A stretch of 64,000 bases of DNA, taken from Niallia sp. Man26. Lineage in GTDB: Bacteria > Bacillota > Bacilli > Bacillales > Cytobacillaceae. Numbering within the stretch: the first letter of the stretch is position 1; every line of letters begins with the position of its first letter. Below, piece by piece: positions 1 through 12,715 of this stretch. The DNA lies in NCBI RefSeq assembly GCF_022049065.2, contig NZ_CP095743.1:139001-203000 (forward strand), given 5' to 3'. Position numbers and translations under genes: made by a program. Under the pieces are notes generated by a model, which saw nothing but the letters and a program-made list of their open reading frames with translations, made no database searches and was not told the DNA's origin.

Positions 1-1
1 T

Positions 2-853
<852 letters not shown>

Positions 854-855
854 TA

Positions 856-1483
<628 letters not shown>

Positions 1484-1503
1484 CGTGAGAGGAGGTTCGT
1501 ATG

Positions 1504-1767
1504 ATGAGCGAACGCAATCAACGCAAAGTCTATACTGGCCGTGTTGTTTCTGACAAAATGGATAAAACCGTTACTGTTGTTGTTGAAACGTACAAAAAAC
1601 ACCCACTATATGGCAAACGCGTGAAATACTCTAAAAAGTATAAAGCTCACGATGAGCAAAATACAGCTAAAATTGGCGATGTTGTACGTATTATGGAAAC
1701 ACGTCCATTATCAGCTACAAAACGTTTCCGTCTTGTAGAAGTAGTAGAAAAAGCAGTTATTATCTAA
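1504..1767 (+). CDS. rpsQ: 30S ribosomal protein S17
   Basis: 87 residues starting [20 protein letters not shown], an OB-fold primary 16S rRNA binder. Two ATG codons stand in tandem at 1501 and 1504. The second gives the family N-terminus and the better 7-nt spacing from AGGAGGT at 1490-1496, so it is preferred; the other adds one Met. The C-terminal motif [20 protein letters not shown] is typical of Bacillus S17. Confidence 0.96.
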   Translation: MSERNQRKVYTGRVVSDKMDKTVTVVVETYKKHPLYGKRVKYSKKYKAHDEQNTAKIGDVVRIMETRPLSATKRFRLVEVVEKAVII

Positions 1768-1780
1768 TTGTTCGGAATAA

Positions 1781-2176
<396 letters not shown>

Positions 2177-2213
2177 ATCATAAATTCAATTGCCTTTAAG
2201 GAGGTGCGAAAAG

Positions 2214-2525
2214 ATGCATGTTAAAAAAGGTGACAAAGTAATGGTCATCTCTGGTAAGGATAAAGGCAAAACTGGTGTAGTTCTTGCAGCGTTCCCTAAA
2301 AAGAGCCGTGTGCTAGTTGAAGGAGTAAACATTGTTAAGAAACACAACAAGCCATCCCAGTTGAATCCACAAGGTGGAATCAATGACCAGGAAGCAGCTA
2401 TTCATGTATCCAACGTTATGCCTATCGATCCTAAAACAGGTGAACCTACACGTGTAGGATCTACATCTGTTGATGGTAAAAAAGTACGCGTAGCGAAAAA
2501 ATCCGGTGAAATTCTAGATAAATAG
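2214..2525 (+). CDS. rplX: 50S ribosomal protein L24
   Basis: 103 residues starting [20 protein letters not shown], the N-terminal KOW motif of L24. An in-frame ATG at 2190 would add eight residues but has no ribosome binding site; AAGGAGGTGCG at 2199-2209 serves the ATG at 2214. L24 is an early assembly initiator that binds the 5' end of 23S rRNA. It lies 37 nt after rplN and 26 nt before rplE. Confidence 0.97.
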   Translation: MHVKKGDKVMVISGKDKGKTGVVLAAFPKKSRVLVEGVNIVKKHNKPSQLNPQGGINDQEAAIHVSNVMPIDPKTGEPTRVGSTSVDGKKVRVAKKSGEILDK

Positions 2526-2551
2526 TTTAAAAAAGAAGGGAGGTACTATGA

Positions 2552-3091
2552 ATGAACCGCCTAAAAGAAAAGTACACAAAAGAAACTGTACCTGCTCTTA
2601 TGAGCAAGTTCAACTATAAATCTGTAATGCAAGTTCCAAAGCTTGAGAAAATTGTTATCAACATGGGTGTTGGTGAAGCAGTTGCAAATGCTAAAGCATT
2701 GGACATTGCAGTAGAAGAATTGACAGTAATTTCTGGTCAAAAGCCAGTAATCACTCGTGCAAAGAAATCTATCGCAGGCTTCCGTCTACGTGAAGGTATG
2801 CCAATCGGTGCGAAAGTTACACTTCGTGGAGAACGCATGTATGAGTTTTTCGATAAACTAGTATCTGTTTCTCTACCACGTGTTCGTGACTTCCGCGGTG
2901 TTTCTAAGAAATCTTTTGACGGCCGTGGAAACTACACTCTAGGTGTTAAAGAACAATTGATCTTCCCTGAAGTTGATTACGATAAAGTAAACAAAGTTAG
3001 AGGTATGGATATTGTTATCGTTACTACAGCTAACACTGATGAAGAAGCTCGTGAATTATTAACTCAATTTGGAATGCCGTTCCAAAAGTAA
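2552..3091 (+). CDS. rplE: 50S ribosomal protein L5
   Basis: 179 residues, the standard L5 length. It starts [20 protein letters not shown] and carries the signature [14 protein letters not shown] and, later, LRVRD-like [18 protein letters not shown]5 binds 5S rRNA and contacts the P-site tRNA. GGGAGGT at 2538-2544 is the ribosome binding site. Its order rplX-rplE-rpsZ matches the spc operon. Confidence 0.98.
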   Translation: MNRLKEKYTKETVPALMSKFNYKSVMQVPKLEKIVINMGVGEAVANAKALDIAVEELTVISGQKPVITRAKKSIAGFRLREGMPIGAKVTLRGERMYEFFDKLVSVSLPRVRDFRGVSKKSFDGRGNYTLGVKEQLIFPEVDYDKVNKVRGMDIVIVTTANTDEEARELLTQFGMPFQK

Positions 3092-3098
3092 TCTCTAA

Positions 3099-3302
<204 letters not shown>

Positions 3303-3331
3303 AACCCCATTATGGGAAGGAGGTTAAAACA

Positions 3332-3730
3332 ATGGTTATGACAGATCCAATTGCAGATTTGCTTACAAGAATCCGTAATGCGAATATGGTACGTCACGAA
3401 AAATTAGAGGTACCTGCTTCTAATGTGAAAAAAGAAATCGCTGAAATCTTGAAGCGTGAAGGTTTCATCCGTGATGTTGAATATATTGAAGATAACAAAC
3501 AAGGAATCATCCGCATTTTCCTTAAATACGGTTCTAGCAACGAGCGTGTAATTACTGGACTTAAACGTATTAGTAAACCTGGTCTTCGCGTATATGCGAA
3601 AGCAACTGAAGTACCACGCGTACTAAACGGTCTTGGAATCGCACTAGTTTCTACTTCTCAAGGAGTACTTACTGATAAAGAAGCTCGCGCTAAACAAGTT
3701 GGCGGAGAAGTTTTAGCATACGTTTGGTAA
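3332..3730 (+). CDS. rpsH: 30S ribosomal protein S8
   Basis: 132 residues with [16 protein letters not shown] at the start and the C-terminal S8 motif [21 protein letters not shown]8 is a primary 16S rRNA binder in the central domain and, in E. coli, the translational repressor of the spc operon. The ATG at 3332 gives MVMTD; a second ATG at 3338 would give the common MTD start. AAGGAGG at 3317-3323 fits either. Confidence 0.97.
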   Translation: MVMTDPIADLLTRIRNANMVRHEKLEVPASNVKKEIAEILKREGFIRDVEYIEDNKQGIIRIFLKYGSSNERVITGLKRISKPGLRVYAKATEVPRVLNGLGIALVSTSQGVLTDKEARAKQVGGEVLAYVW

Positions 3731-3761
3731 TATAGGTTTAAATGAATGGAGGTGCAACTAA

Positions 3762-4298
3762 ATGTCTCGTGTAGGTAAAAAACCAGTCGAAGTACCAGCA
3801 GGCGTTACAGTTACTATTGATAACAGTACTGTAACGGTTAAAGGTCCTAAAGGCGAATTAACTCGTACTTTTAACTCTGATATCGCAATCAACGTTGAAG
3901 AGAACGTGATTAACGTTACTCGTCCTTCAGATGCGAAGGAACATCGTGCATTGCACGGAACAACTCGCGCTTTGTTATCTAACATGGTGGAAGGTGTTTC
4001 TAAAGGCTTTGAAAGAGGTCTTGAACTAATCGGTGTAGGTTACCGTGCTCAAAAACAAGGAAACAAACTTGTTCTTAACGTAGGTTACTCTCACCCAGTT
4101 GAGATCGAACCAGAAGCAGGAATCGAAATCGAAGTTCCTTCTGCAACTAAAGTAGTTGTAAAAGGTACTAGCAAAGAGCGCGTTGGAGCACTTGCTGCTA
4201 ACATCCGTGACGTTCGCCCACCAGAGCCTTACAAAGGTAAAGGTATTCGTTACGAAGGCGAATTCGTACGTAGAAAAGAAGGTAAAACAGGTAAGTAA
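3762..4298 (+). CDS. rplF: 50S ribosomal protein L6
   Basis: 178 residues starting [19 protein letters not shown]. There are two repeated L6 half-domains, and the C-terminal rRNA-binding motif [17 protein letters not shown]6 binds helix 97 of 23S rRNA near the GTPase centre. TGGAGGTG precedes the ATG at 7 nt. The spacing to rpsH (31 nt) and rplR (32 nt) is ordinary for this operon. Confidence 0.98.
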   Translation: MSRVGKKPVEVPAGVTVTIDNSTVTVKGPKGELTRTFNSDIAINVEENVINVTRPSDAKEHRALHGTTRALLSNMVEGVSKGFERGLELIGVGYRAQKQGNKLVLNVGYSHPVEIEPEAGIEIEVPSATKVVVKGTSKERVGALAANIRDVRPPEPYKGKGIRYEGEFVRRKEGKTGK

Positions 4299-4330
4299 TG
4301 CCGGATAGGTAAACGAAAGGAGTGACCTGA

Positions 4331-4693
4331 ATGATTACGAAGGCTGACAAGAATGAAACCCGTAAAAAAAGACACGCACGTGTGCGTTCTAAACTAAGCG
4401 GTACTCAAGCTCGTCCTCGTCTAAATGTGTTCCGTTCAAACAAACACATTTACGCTCAACTTATTGATGATGTTAATGGCGTAACAATCGCTAGCGCATC
4501 TACTTTAGATAAAGAGCTTAACTTAGAATCTGCTAGCAACCTTGATGCTGCTGTTAAGATCGGTGAATTAGTAGCTAAACGTGCTGTAGAAAAAGGTGTT
4601 AAATCAGTTGTTTTTGACCGCGGTGGATATTTATATCATGGTCGCGTAAAAGCTTTAGCTGATGCTGCTCGTGAGAACGGCTTAGAATTTTAA
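4331..4693 (+). CDS. rplR: 50S ribosomal protein L18
   Basis: 120 residues, basic N-terminus ([20 protein letters not shown]), then the L18 fold with [19 protein letters not shown] and the C-terminal [21 protein letters not shown]18 carries 5S rRNA to the large subunit together with L5. GAAAGGAGTG at 4315-4324 is the ribosome binding site. Confidence 0.98.
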   Translation: MITKADKNETRKKRHARVRSKLSGTQARPRLNVFRSNKHIYAQLIDDVNGVTIASASTLDKELNLESASNLDAAVKIGELVAKRAVEKGVKSVVFDRGGYLYHGRVKALADAARENGLEF

Positions 4694-4717
4694 TAGTCAA
4701 AGGAGGGACAAAAATAG

Positions 4718-5224
<507 letters not shown>

Positions 5225-5237
5225 GGAGGGAAATTAG

Positions 5238-5420
5238 ATGGCAAACAAACTGGAAATTACCCTCACTAAAAGCGTTATTGGTCGTCCTCAAGACCAACGC
5301 GAAACAGTTAAAGCGTTAGGTTTGCGTAAAGTAAACCAAACAGTACAACAACAAGATAATGCTGCTATCCGCGGCATGATCACTAAAGTATCACATTTAG
5401 TATCTGTTAAAGAAAACTAA
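5238..5420 (+). CDS. rpmD: 50S ribosomal protein L30
   Basis: 60 residues ([20 protein letters not shown]...), the short bacterial L30 with the conserved [13 protein letters not shown] stretch. It starts 14 nt after rpsE behind AAGGAGGGA at 5224-5232, which begins on the last base of the rpsE stop codon. L30 is a peripheral large-subunit protein. Confidence 0.97.
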   Translation: MANKLEITLTKSVIGRPQDQRETVKALGLRKVNQTVQQQDNAAIRGMITKVSHLVSVKEN

Positions 5421-5452
5421 AAATCATTCTTCTTCAATAAGGAGGTGCCAAT

Positions 5453-5893
5453 ATGAAACTTCATGAATTAAAACCTGCAGAAGGTTCTCGTAAAGAACGT
5501 AAGCGTGTCGGTCGTGGTATCGGTTCAGGTACTGGTAAGACTGCTGGTAAAGGTCATAAAGGTCAAAATGCACGTTCAGGTGGGGGTGTAAGACTAGGAT
5601 TTGAAGGTGGTCAAACTCCTTTATTCCGTCGTTTACCAAAACGTGGTTTTACAAACATCAACCGTAAAGAATACGCAATTGTTAACCTTGATGTTCTTAA
5701 CCGTTTCGAAGATGGAGCAGAAGTGACTCCAGAACTTCTTATCGAAACTGGAATCGTGAGCAACGAGAAAGCAGGAATTAAGATTCTTGCAAATGGCAAA
5801 GTTGAGAAAAAGCTTACTGTTAAAGCACATAAATTCTCCTCTGCTGCAAAGGAAGCTATTGAAGCTGCCGGCGGTCAAACTGAGGTGATTTAA
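5453..5893 (+). CDS. rplO: 50S ribosomal protein L15
   Basis: 146 residues starting [20 protein letters not shown], with the glycine-rich basic N-terminal tail ([19 protein letters not shown]) that threads into 23S rRNA and a globular C-terminal half. AAGGAGGTGCC at 5440-5450 is the ribosome binding site. Its TAA shares its final A with the ATG of secY, so the two are translationally coupled. Confidence 0.98.
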   Translation: MKLHELKPAEGSRKERKRVGRGIGSGTGKTAGKGHKGQNARSGGGVRLGFEGGQTPLFRRLPKRGFTNINRKEYAIVNLDVLNRFEDGAEVTPELLIETGIVSNEKAGIKILANGKVEKKLTVKAHKFSSAAKEAIEAAGGQTEVI

Positions 5894-7188
5894 TGTTTCA
5901 GACAATCTCCAATTTTATGCGCGTGGGTGAAATAAGACGTAAAATCATATTCACCCTATTAATGTTGATTATATTCCGTATCGGTACTTTCATACCGGTA
6001 CCTTATGTAAATGCAGAGTTTTTACAAGCGCAGGATGCTTTTAGTGCCTTCGGTATTCTAAATACATTCGGCGGCGGCGCGCTTAGCAACTTTTCTATAC
6101 TTGCTATGGGGATTATGCCATATATCACAGCATCTATCATTGTCAGCTTGCTGCAGATGGATGTTGTACCTAAGTTCACTGAATGGTCTAAACAAGGTGA
6201 TGCTGGTCGACGTAAGTTAACTCAATTTACTAGATACTTCACTATCGTCTTAGGCTTCATTCAGGGCTTTGGAATGTCTTATGGTTTCAATAACCTTGCA
6301 GGTGGTGCTTTGATTACTAATCCTGGATTTAGTTCCTACTTGGTAATCTCTGTTGTGTTAACAGCAGGAACTGCTTTCTTGATGTGGCTTGGGGAACTAA
6401 TCACGTCAAAAGGTGTTGGTAATGGTATATCTATTATCATCTTTGCTGGGATAGCTGCTGGAATTCCAAATATCGCTAACCAAATTTATGCACAACAGTT
6501 TGAAAACCCTGGTGATCAATTATTCTTGCGCATTGCTACAGTGCTTCTAATTCTAGTTGCAGTGGTAGCTCTTGTAGTTGGAGTAATCTTCATCCAGCAA
6601 GCACTTAGAAAGATCCCAATTCAATATGCGAAAAGAATGACAAATGGAAACAGCTCGGTTGGAGGACAATCTACACATCTTCCGCTAAAGGTTAACTCTG
6701 CTGGAGTTATCCCGGTTATTTTCGCGGTTTCATTCTTGGTTACTCCAAGAACAATCGCATCATTCTTTGAGCAAAATGCTGTAACAACTTGGATACAAAA
6801 AGTATTCGACTACACGCATCCTATTGGAATGGTTATCTATACAGTATTAATTCTTGCATTCACTTATTTCTATGCTTTTATCCAAGTTAATCCTGAACAA
6901 GTTTCAGAGAACTTGAAAAAGCAAGGTGGATACATTCCAGGTATCAGACCAGGAAAAAGTACGCAAGAATATTTGACTCGTGTTCTTTACCGTTTAACAT
7001 TAGTCGGTGCATTATTCTTGGCTGTTATTGCCATTCTTCCAGTGTTCTTTATCAACATTGCCGGGTTACCGCAATCTGCGCAAATTGGTGGAACGAGTCT
7101 ACTAATCGTAGTCGGTGTTGCACTGGAAACAATGAAGCAGTTAGAATCCCAGCTAGTTAAACGTCACTATAAAGGATTTATAAAATAA
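5893..7188 (+). CDS. secY: preprotein translocase channel subunit SecY
   Basis: 431 residues with about ten hydrophobic segments, the pore of the Sec translocon in the cytoplasmic membrane. Family motifs are GGGALSNFSILAMGIMPYI near residue 56, and the cytoplasmic loop NPEQVSENLKKQGGYIPGIR, which contacts SecA and the ribosome. The start overlaps rplO by one nt. adk follows after 68 nt, the usual spc-operon order. GGGGACTCTTGTCCC at 7201-7215, in the gap, can form a small stem without a U-run. Confidence 0.98.
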   Translation: MFQTISNFMRVGEIRRKIIFTLLMLIIFRIGTFIPVPYVNAEFLQAQDAFSAFGILNTFGGGALSNFSILAMGIMPYITASIIVSLLQMDVVPKFTEWSKQGDAGRRKLTQFTRYFTIVLGFIQGFGMSYGFNNLAGGALITNPGFSSYLVISVVLTAGTAFLMWLGELITSKGVGNGISIIIFAGIAAGIPNIANQIYAQQFENPGDQLFLRIATVLLILVAVVALVVGVIFIQQALRKIPIQYAKRMTNGNSSVGGQSTHLPLKVNSAGVIPVIFAVSFLVTPRTIASFFEQNAVTTWIQKVFDYTHPIGMVIYTVLILAFTYFYAFIQVNPEQVSENLKKQGGYIPGIRPGKSTQEYLTRVLYRLTLVGALFLAVIAILPVFFINIAGLPQSAQIGGTSLLIVVGVALETMKQLESQLVKRHYKGFIK

Positions 7189-7244
7189 CATATAATTTTA
7201 GGGGACTCTTGTCCCTTGAATTTTATGTGCAAGACTTTATTTAG

Positions 7245-7913
<669 letters not shown>

Positions 7914-8450
7914 ATTCATAAAACACTTTTGCTTAGACTAATCTGAATCTAGCATGGACTTAAATCAGAGAATAAAATAGAAGAATTGGGATGAAATGGC
8001 TAAGGAGTTTATTCCTAAACATGATGCATTTCCTTTTTTCAAAAGGTATAATAATTCCTATGGTTATATCTGTAACAAATAAAGCATAAATATGAATTTT
8101 AATGTTTATGTGAGTTAGAAGAATAATCAATTTATGATAATTGGTGCAGAGTATTTTGGATTTCATGGTAGCTCCGCTTGAATTGCTTTTTTATCTAGTA
8201 GTGAAGAAGGTAACTATTATTCTTTCTATTATGGACATAAGGTATAGGACCAGGTGTGCGCAATCGGTAATCCCTCTTTATTTTAATATCGGAATGCGAA
8301 GATCTTTACGGCATTTCATGTAGCGATTGTGTATGTGATGCGAAAAATACGGTTAGACTCTTGAAGAAGTGTCCATGCTATTTTTTTTGCAGTAATTAAC
8401 AAAAGCAGTGAAACAGCCGCAGTTAGCACTTTGCTAGTGTTTTTATATTA
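7914..8450 (+). pseudogene. map: decayed methionine aminopeptidase gene (map remnant)
   Basis: No open frame survives, but fragments in order match type I methionine aminopeptidase. In one frame, 7981-8079 reads KNWDEMAKEFIPKHDAFPFF and then KRYNNSYGYIC, aligning with the family segment around KHGAIPSFKGYNGFRGSIC. After two stops in the same frame, 8143-8178 reads GAEYFGFHGSSA, matching GAxYxGYHGDSA (the metal-ligand Asp is now Ser). The catalytic GHGIG appears at 8233-8249 split by two extra bases, and IPLY at 8270-8281 lies at the expected distance. A VAIVYVM stretch and KKC follow where VLAVEPM and KKCAHF are expected. Stops, frameshifts and a deletion of about 40 codons after the HGSSA motif show decay. 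Position between adk and infA is the normal site of map. The comparison uses the family sequence from memory. Confidence 0.85.
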
Positions 8451-8489
8451 CCCTGTTAGCAAGAAATATTACTTTTAATATAGCTTTAT

Positions 8490-8605
8490 AACGGAGTGTA
8501 AAAGCAATATTAGCTGTGTTGGTGGTCACATTGGTCGATTCTGATGGAAGTTTATAATTTTTATTATTAATTTGTCATTATTAGCGGACGAAGGTTTAAC
8601 ATTGT
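8490..8605 (+). pseudogene. possible remnant of the KOW-domain gene that follows map
   Basis: In B. subtilis a small KOW-domain (L14e-like, ybzG) gene lies between map and infA. Here CAATAT at 8505-8510, then after two bases GCTGTG and onwards (8513-8554), encodes AVLVVTLVDSDGSL. This resembles the QYAVVI...VD core of that family, and a stretch at 8573-8597 reads roughly like its IIADGDKRKF motif with frameshifts. The similarity is short and from memory, so this is a suggestion supported mainly by position. Confidence 0.3.
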
Positions 8606-8613
8606 GTTATAAT
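8580..8613 (+). promoter_or_regulatory. candidate extended -10 promoter for infA-rpmJ-rpsM-rpsK
   Basis: TGTGTTATAAT at 8603-8613 matches the extended -10 consensus TRTGnTATAAT in every defined position. No good -35 is present 17 nt upstream. A second, weaker candidate is TTGCAG (8621-8626) with TATTAT (8645-8650). Either would give a leader of 100-150 nt to infA. The element lies inside the decayed map/KOW region. Confidence 0.4.
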
Positions 8614-8764
8614 CAATTAGTTGCAGTTATATGACGAATTAGTATATTATAGAGCAGTTCAGAGTAGTTGATGTACACCGATCGTGTTACAAAAGAGAGA
8701 ACTACACTTTGCTATATTTAGTTTAAAGTATTTCGCATTTTAAAATGAAGGGAGAATTTATTCG

Positions 8765-9134
<370 letters not shown>

Positions 9135-9156
9135 TAATAAGGAGGTGCGCATATAG

Positions 9157-9522
9157 ATGGCACGTATTGCTGGTGTGGATATTCCACGTGAAAAACGCGT
9201 AGTAATATCTTTAACATACATTTTTGGTATCGGAAAAATTACTGCACAAAAAGTATTGGCAGAAGCTGGTGTTTCTGAAGATACTCGTGTTCGTGACTTG
9301 ACGGAAGATGAACTTAACAAAATCCGTGATATCATTGACAAACTAAAAGTTGAAGGTGACCTTCGTCGTGAAGTTTCACTTAACATCAAACGTCTAATGG
9401 AGATCGGTTGCTACCGTGGTCTTCGTCACCGCCGTGGTCTTCCAGTTCGCGGACAAAACACGAAAAACAACGCTCGTACACGCAAAGGTCCTCGTAAGAC
9501 TGTAGCTAACAAGAAAAAATAA
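9157..9522 (+). CDS. rpsM: 30S ribosomal protein S13
   Basis: 121 residues beginning [20 protein letters not shown], with the C-terminal basic tail [21 protein letters not shown]13 is at the head of the 30S subunit and contacts the P-site tRNA and L5 (bridge B1b). AAGGAGGTGCGC at 9139-9150 is the ribosome binding site. Confidence 0.98.
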   Translation: MARIAGVDIPREKRVVISLTYIFGIGKITAQKVLAEAGVSEDTRVRDLTEDELNKIRDIIDKLKVEGDLRREVSLNIKRLMEIGCYRGLRHRRGLPVRGQNTKNNARTRKGPRKTVANKKK

Positions 9523-9933
<411 letters not shown>

Positions 9934-10110
9934 TTTTTCTGTATAAAATCATTTATCCTTGTCTATACTGGGATTTGATTAAAACTTTTTAAAAAAGCCC
10001 GTACAGAATTATTAACCCAGTTGTTGTGCACAAAGCGGGAACGTAAACATGGGGAATTTCGGTTACTCAGTTAGCCGGGGTTTCGACGTTTTGAAGGAGG
10101 GTATATTTTG
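9934..10110 (+). other. 177-nt non-coding leader before rpoA
   Basis: No open frame of note. An inverted repeat ACTGGG (9967-9972) and CCCAGT (10016-10021) encloses a second small stem (CTTTTT/AAAAAG) and a GCCCGTA that could compete for the same GGG. AAGGAGG at 10094-10100 serves rpoA. The gap is much longer than others in this operon. A regulatory role is possible but unproven. Confidence 0.4.
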
Positions 10111-11055
10111 ATGATCGAAATAGAAAAACCAAAAATCGAAACGGTTGAGATCAACGATGATGCCAAATACGGCAAATTCGTCGTAGAGCCACTTGAGCGT
10201 GGATATGGTACTACTTTGGGTAACTCCTTACGTCGTATTCTATTATCCTCACTCCCTGGTGCCGCTATCACATCCATTCAAATTGATGGGGTACTTCATG
10301 AGTTCTCAACAATTGAAGGCGTCGTGGAAGATGTAACATCTATCATATTGAACATCAAAAAACTAGCACTTAAAATCTACTCTGATGATGAAAAAACTTT
10401 AGAGATTGATATGCAAGGTGAAGGAGTTGTCACTGCAGCGGACATCACTCATGACAGTGATGTAGAGATCTTGAATCCAGATCTTCATATCGCTACATTG
10501 GGCAGCAACGGAAATCTTCGCATGCGTTTAACTGCTAAGCGTGGTCGTGGATACGCACCTGCTGAGCAGAACAAGCGTGAAGATCAGCCGATTGGTGTTA
10601 TTCCAATTGACTCTATCTATACGCCTGTATCTAGAGTGAATTATCAAGTTGAAAACACTCGTGTTGGTCAATTGACTAATTATGATAAACTAACATTTGA
10701 CGTTTGGACTGACGGTAGTACAGGTCCTCAAGATGCTATTGCACTTGGTGCAAAGATTTTGACAGAGCATTTAAACATCTTCGTTGGTTTAACTGATGAA
10801 GCACAAAATGCTGAGATAATGGTAGAAAAAGAAGAAGATCAAAAAGAAAAAGTTCTTGAGATGACGATTGAAGAGCTTGATCTATCTGTTCGTTCTTATA
10901 ACTGCCTAAAACGTGCTGGCATTAATACAGTACAAGAATTGGCAAATAAAACTGAAGAAGATATGATGAAGGTTCGAAATCTAGGTAGAAAATCTCTGGA
11001 AGAAGTTAAGCATAAACTGGAAGAGCTAGGTTTAGGCCTGAGAAAAGACGACTGA
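10111..11055 (+). CDS. rpoA: RNA polymerase alpha subunit
   Basis: 314 residues. The N-terminal dimerization and assembly domain (residues 1 to about 230) contains [21 protein letters not shown] linker with EKEEDQKEK leads to the C-terminal domain (about 245-314) that binds UP-element DNA and activators, with [24 protein letters not shown] just upstream is in frame, but the ATG at 10111 gives the normal N-terminus [10 protein letters not shown] and 314 residues as in B. subtilis. Confidence 0.98.
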   Translation: MIEIEKPKIETVEINDDAKYGKFVVEPLERGYGTTLGNSLRRILLSSLPGAAITSIQIDGVLHEFSTIEGVVEDVTSIILNIKKLALKIYSDDEKTLEIDMQGEGVVTAADITHDSDVEILNPDLHIATLGSNGNLRMRLTAKRGRGYAPAEQNKREDQPIGVIPIDSIYTPVSRVNYQVENTRVGQLTNYDKLTFDVWTDGSTGPQDAIALGAKILTEHLNIFVGLTDEAQNAEIMVEKEEDQKEKVLEMTIEELDLSVRSYNCLKRAGINTVQELANKTEEDMMKVRNLGRKSLEEVKHKLEELGLGLRKDD

Positions 11056-11072
11056 TAAACAGCCGTTTTTGA

Positions 11073-11477
<405 letters not shown>

Positions 11478-11499
11478 TAAAGAGATTTTAAAAGAACTT

Positions 11500-11551
11500 A
11501 GGGTGCGGGACAGTTTATATTGCTATCAAACTTGTTCAAGTACCCTTTTTC
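11500..11551 (+). terminator. terminator after rplQ
   Basis: AGGGTGC (11500-11506) pairs with GTACCCT (11540-11546, one G-U) around an inner hairpin containing ACTTGTTCAAGT, followed by a run of Ts. This marks the end of the alpha operon. Confidence 0.65.
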
Positions 11552-11644
11552 TTTAGCAGTCTCATTCTATATGCTATCAAGCCAAAACAGAGTGTTACGA
11601 TGAGCATTAAGGAAAAAAAGATAGAAATGTCTCGTCTAGCTCTA

Positions 11645-11688
11645 GCACCTCAATAAATTCAATGTGAATTTGGGGTGCGGGCTTTTTT
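11645..11688 (+). terminator. second terminator downstream of rplQ
   Basis: GCACCTCAA (11645-11653) pairs with TTGGGGTGC (11670-11678, with G-U or mismatches), and an inner ATTCA/TGAAT stem; GGGCTTTTTTCG follows. It lies about 100 nt beyond the first terminator, with no gene between them. Confidence 0.65.
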
Positions 11689-11699
11689 CGTTTTTAAAG

Positions 11700-11850
11700 A
11701 AGCATTCAGGGTGCGAAGAATAGGAATATCATAAGATTCTTTACAACATATGAATTACCTGGGTAACAGGGACATAGGATTTTATAAAAAATATCAATCT
11801 TATGTTAAACCAATTCAAAGCTCGCCCGTAAGGCGAGTTTTCTTTTTGGC
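11700..11850 (+). promoter_or_regulatory. structured leader and terminator before ecfA1 (possible attenuator)
   Basis: CATAAGATT (11730-11738) and AATCTTATG (11796-11804) form a perfect 9-bp inverted repeat. It is followed by CTCGCC-CGTAA-GGCGAG (11821-11837) and TTTTCTTTTT, an intrinsic terminator ending only about 29 nt before the ecfA1 ATG. A promoter cannot easily fit between terminator and gene, so the operon is either read through or attenuated. GGGTGCGAAG at 11710-11719 could pair imperfectly with CTCGCCC as an antiterminator. No known riboswitch class was recognised. Confidence 0.45.
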
Positions 11851-11875
11851 AAAAGAAAAATGAGTGGGGTATTAT

Positions 11876-12715
11876 ATGGACCATAAAGTATTGGTAACAG
11901 TTGATTCCTTATCTTTTATGTACGAAGATCAACAAAGAAAAGCTCTCGATAACGTTTCCTTTCAAGTAAAGCAAGGGGAATGGGTGGCGATAGTAGGACA
12001 TAATGGCTCTGGCAAATCTACACTTGCAAAGCTGTTAAACGGCTTATATTTTTCGTCGGAAGGTTCAATTCAAATAGGTGATGTAACTATTTCTGAAGAA
12101 ACAGTATGGGAAGCAAGAAGAAAGATAGGCATGGTATTTCAAAACCCTGATAACCAGTTTGTAGGTACTACAGTAAAAGATGATGTGGCTTTTGGGTTAG
12201 AAAATATTGCCGTCCCCAGAGAAGAAATGCATAAAAGGGTAGAAGCAGCTTTATCAAAAGTTAATATGTTGCCTTTTCTTGATCAAGAGCCGCACCATCT
12301 TTCAGGCGGTCAAAAACAGAGAGTAGCTATTGCTGGGGTAATTGCTTTGAAACCTAGCATCATCGTGCTGGATGAAGCTACTTCCATGCTTGACCCGCAA
12401 GGCAGGCAAGAAGTGCTGGAATTAATGAAAGAGCTGAAGGAGGAGAACATGACCGTTATCTCCATCACTCATGATTTAGACGAAGCTGCAAGAGCAGACC
12501 GGATCATAATTATGAATGAAGGGAAGATATATAAAGAGGGGAATCCTTCTGAAATCTTTCAGTTAGAAAAGGAATTAATTGATATTGGGTTGGATATCCC
12601 ATTTGCGATAAAGCTGAGAAGCGGTCTTCGTAAGCAGGGAGTTCAACTGGACAAAATTACATTGACAGAAGAAGAGTTGGTGACAGAGTTATGGACATCT
12701 CACTTCAAAGAGTAG
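11876..12715 (+). CDS. ecfA1: ECF transporter ATPase A1
   Basis: 279 residues, an ABC ATPase: Walker [10 protein letters not shown] near residue 44, Q-loop [10 protein letters not shown], signature LSGGQKQR, Walker [11 protein letters not shown]. With EcfA2 and EcfT it forms the energy-coupling module that powers vitamin and metal S-components in the membrane. A GTG at 11864 is in frame, but the ATG at 11876 fits the family and the GTGGGG ribosome binding site. It overlaps ecfA2 by 25 nt. It lies after a terminator hairpin that may attenuate the operon. Confidence 0.95.
   Translation: MDHKVLVTVDSLSFMYEDQQRKALDNVSFQVKQGEWVAIVGHNGSGKSTLAKLLNGLYFSSEGSIQIGDVTISEETVWEARRKIGMVFQNPDNQFVGTTVKDDVAFGLENIAVPREEMHKRVEAALSKVNMLPFLDQEPHHLSGGQKQRVAIAGVIALKPSIIVLDEATSMLDPQGRQEVLELMKELKEENMTVISITHDLDEAARADRIIIMNEGKIYKEGNPSEIFQLEKELIDIGLDIPFAIKLRSGLRKQGVQLDKITLTEEELVTELWTSHFKE

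Noticed and set aside
8141..8323. 60-codon open frame between adk and infA
   Set aside because: Its TTG start lies inside the GAEYFGFHGSSA motif in another frame, and the piece matches map only as a frameshifted fragment. It is part of the pseudogene.
11500..11690. T-box leader, suggested by GGGTGCGGG strings
   Set aside because: The T-box core AGGGTGGnACCGCG and specifier structure are absent; the strings are parts of terminator stems.
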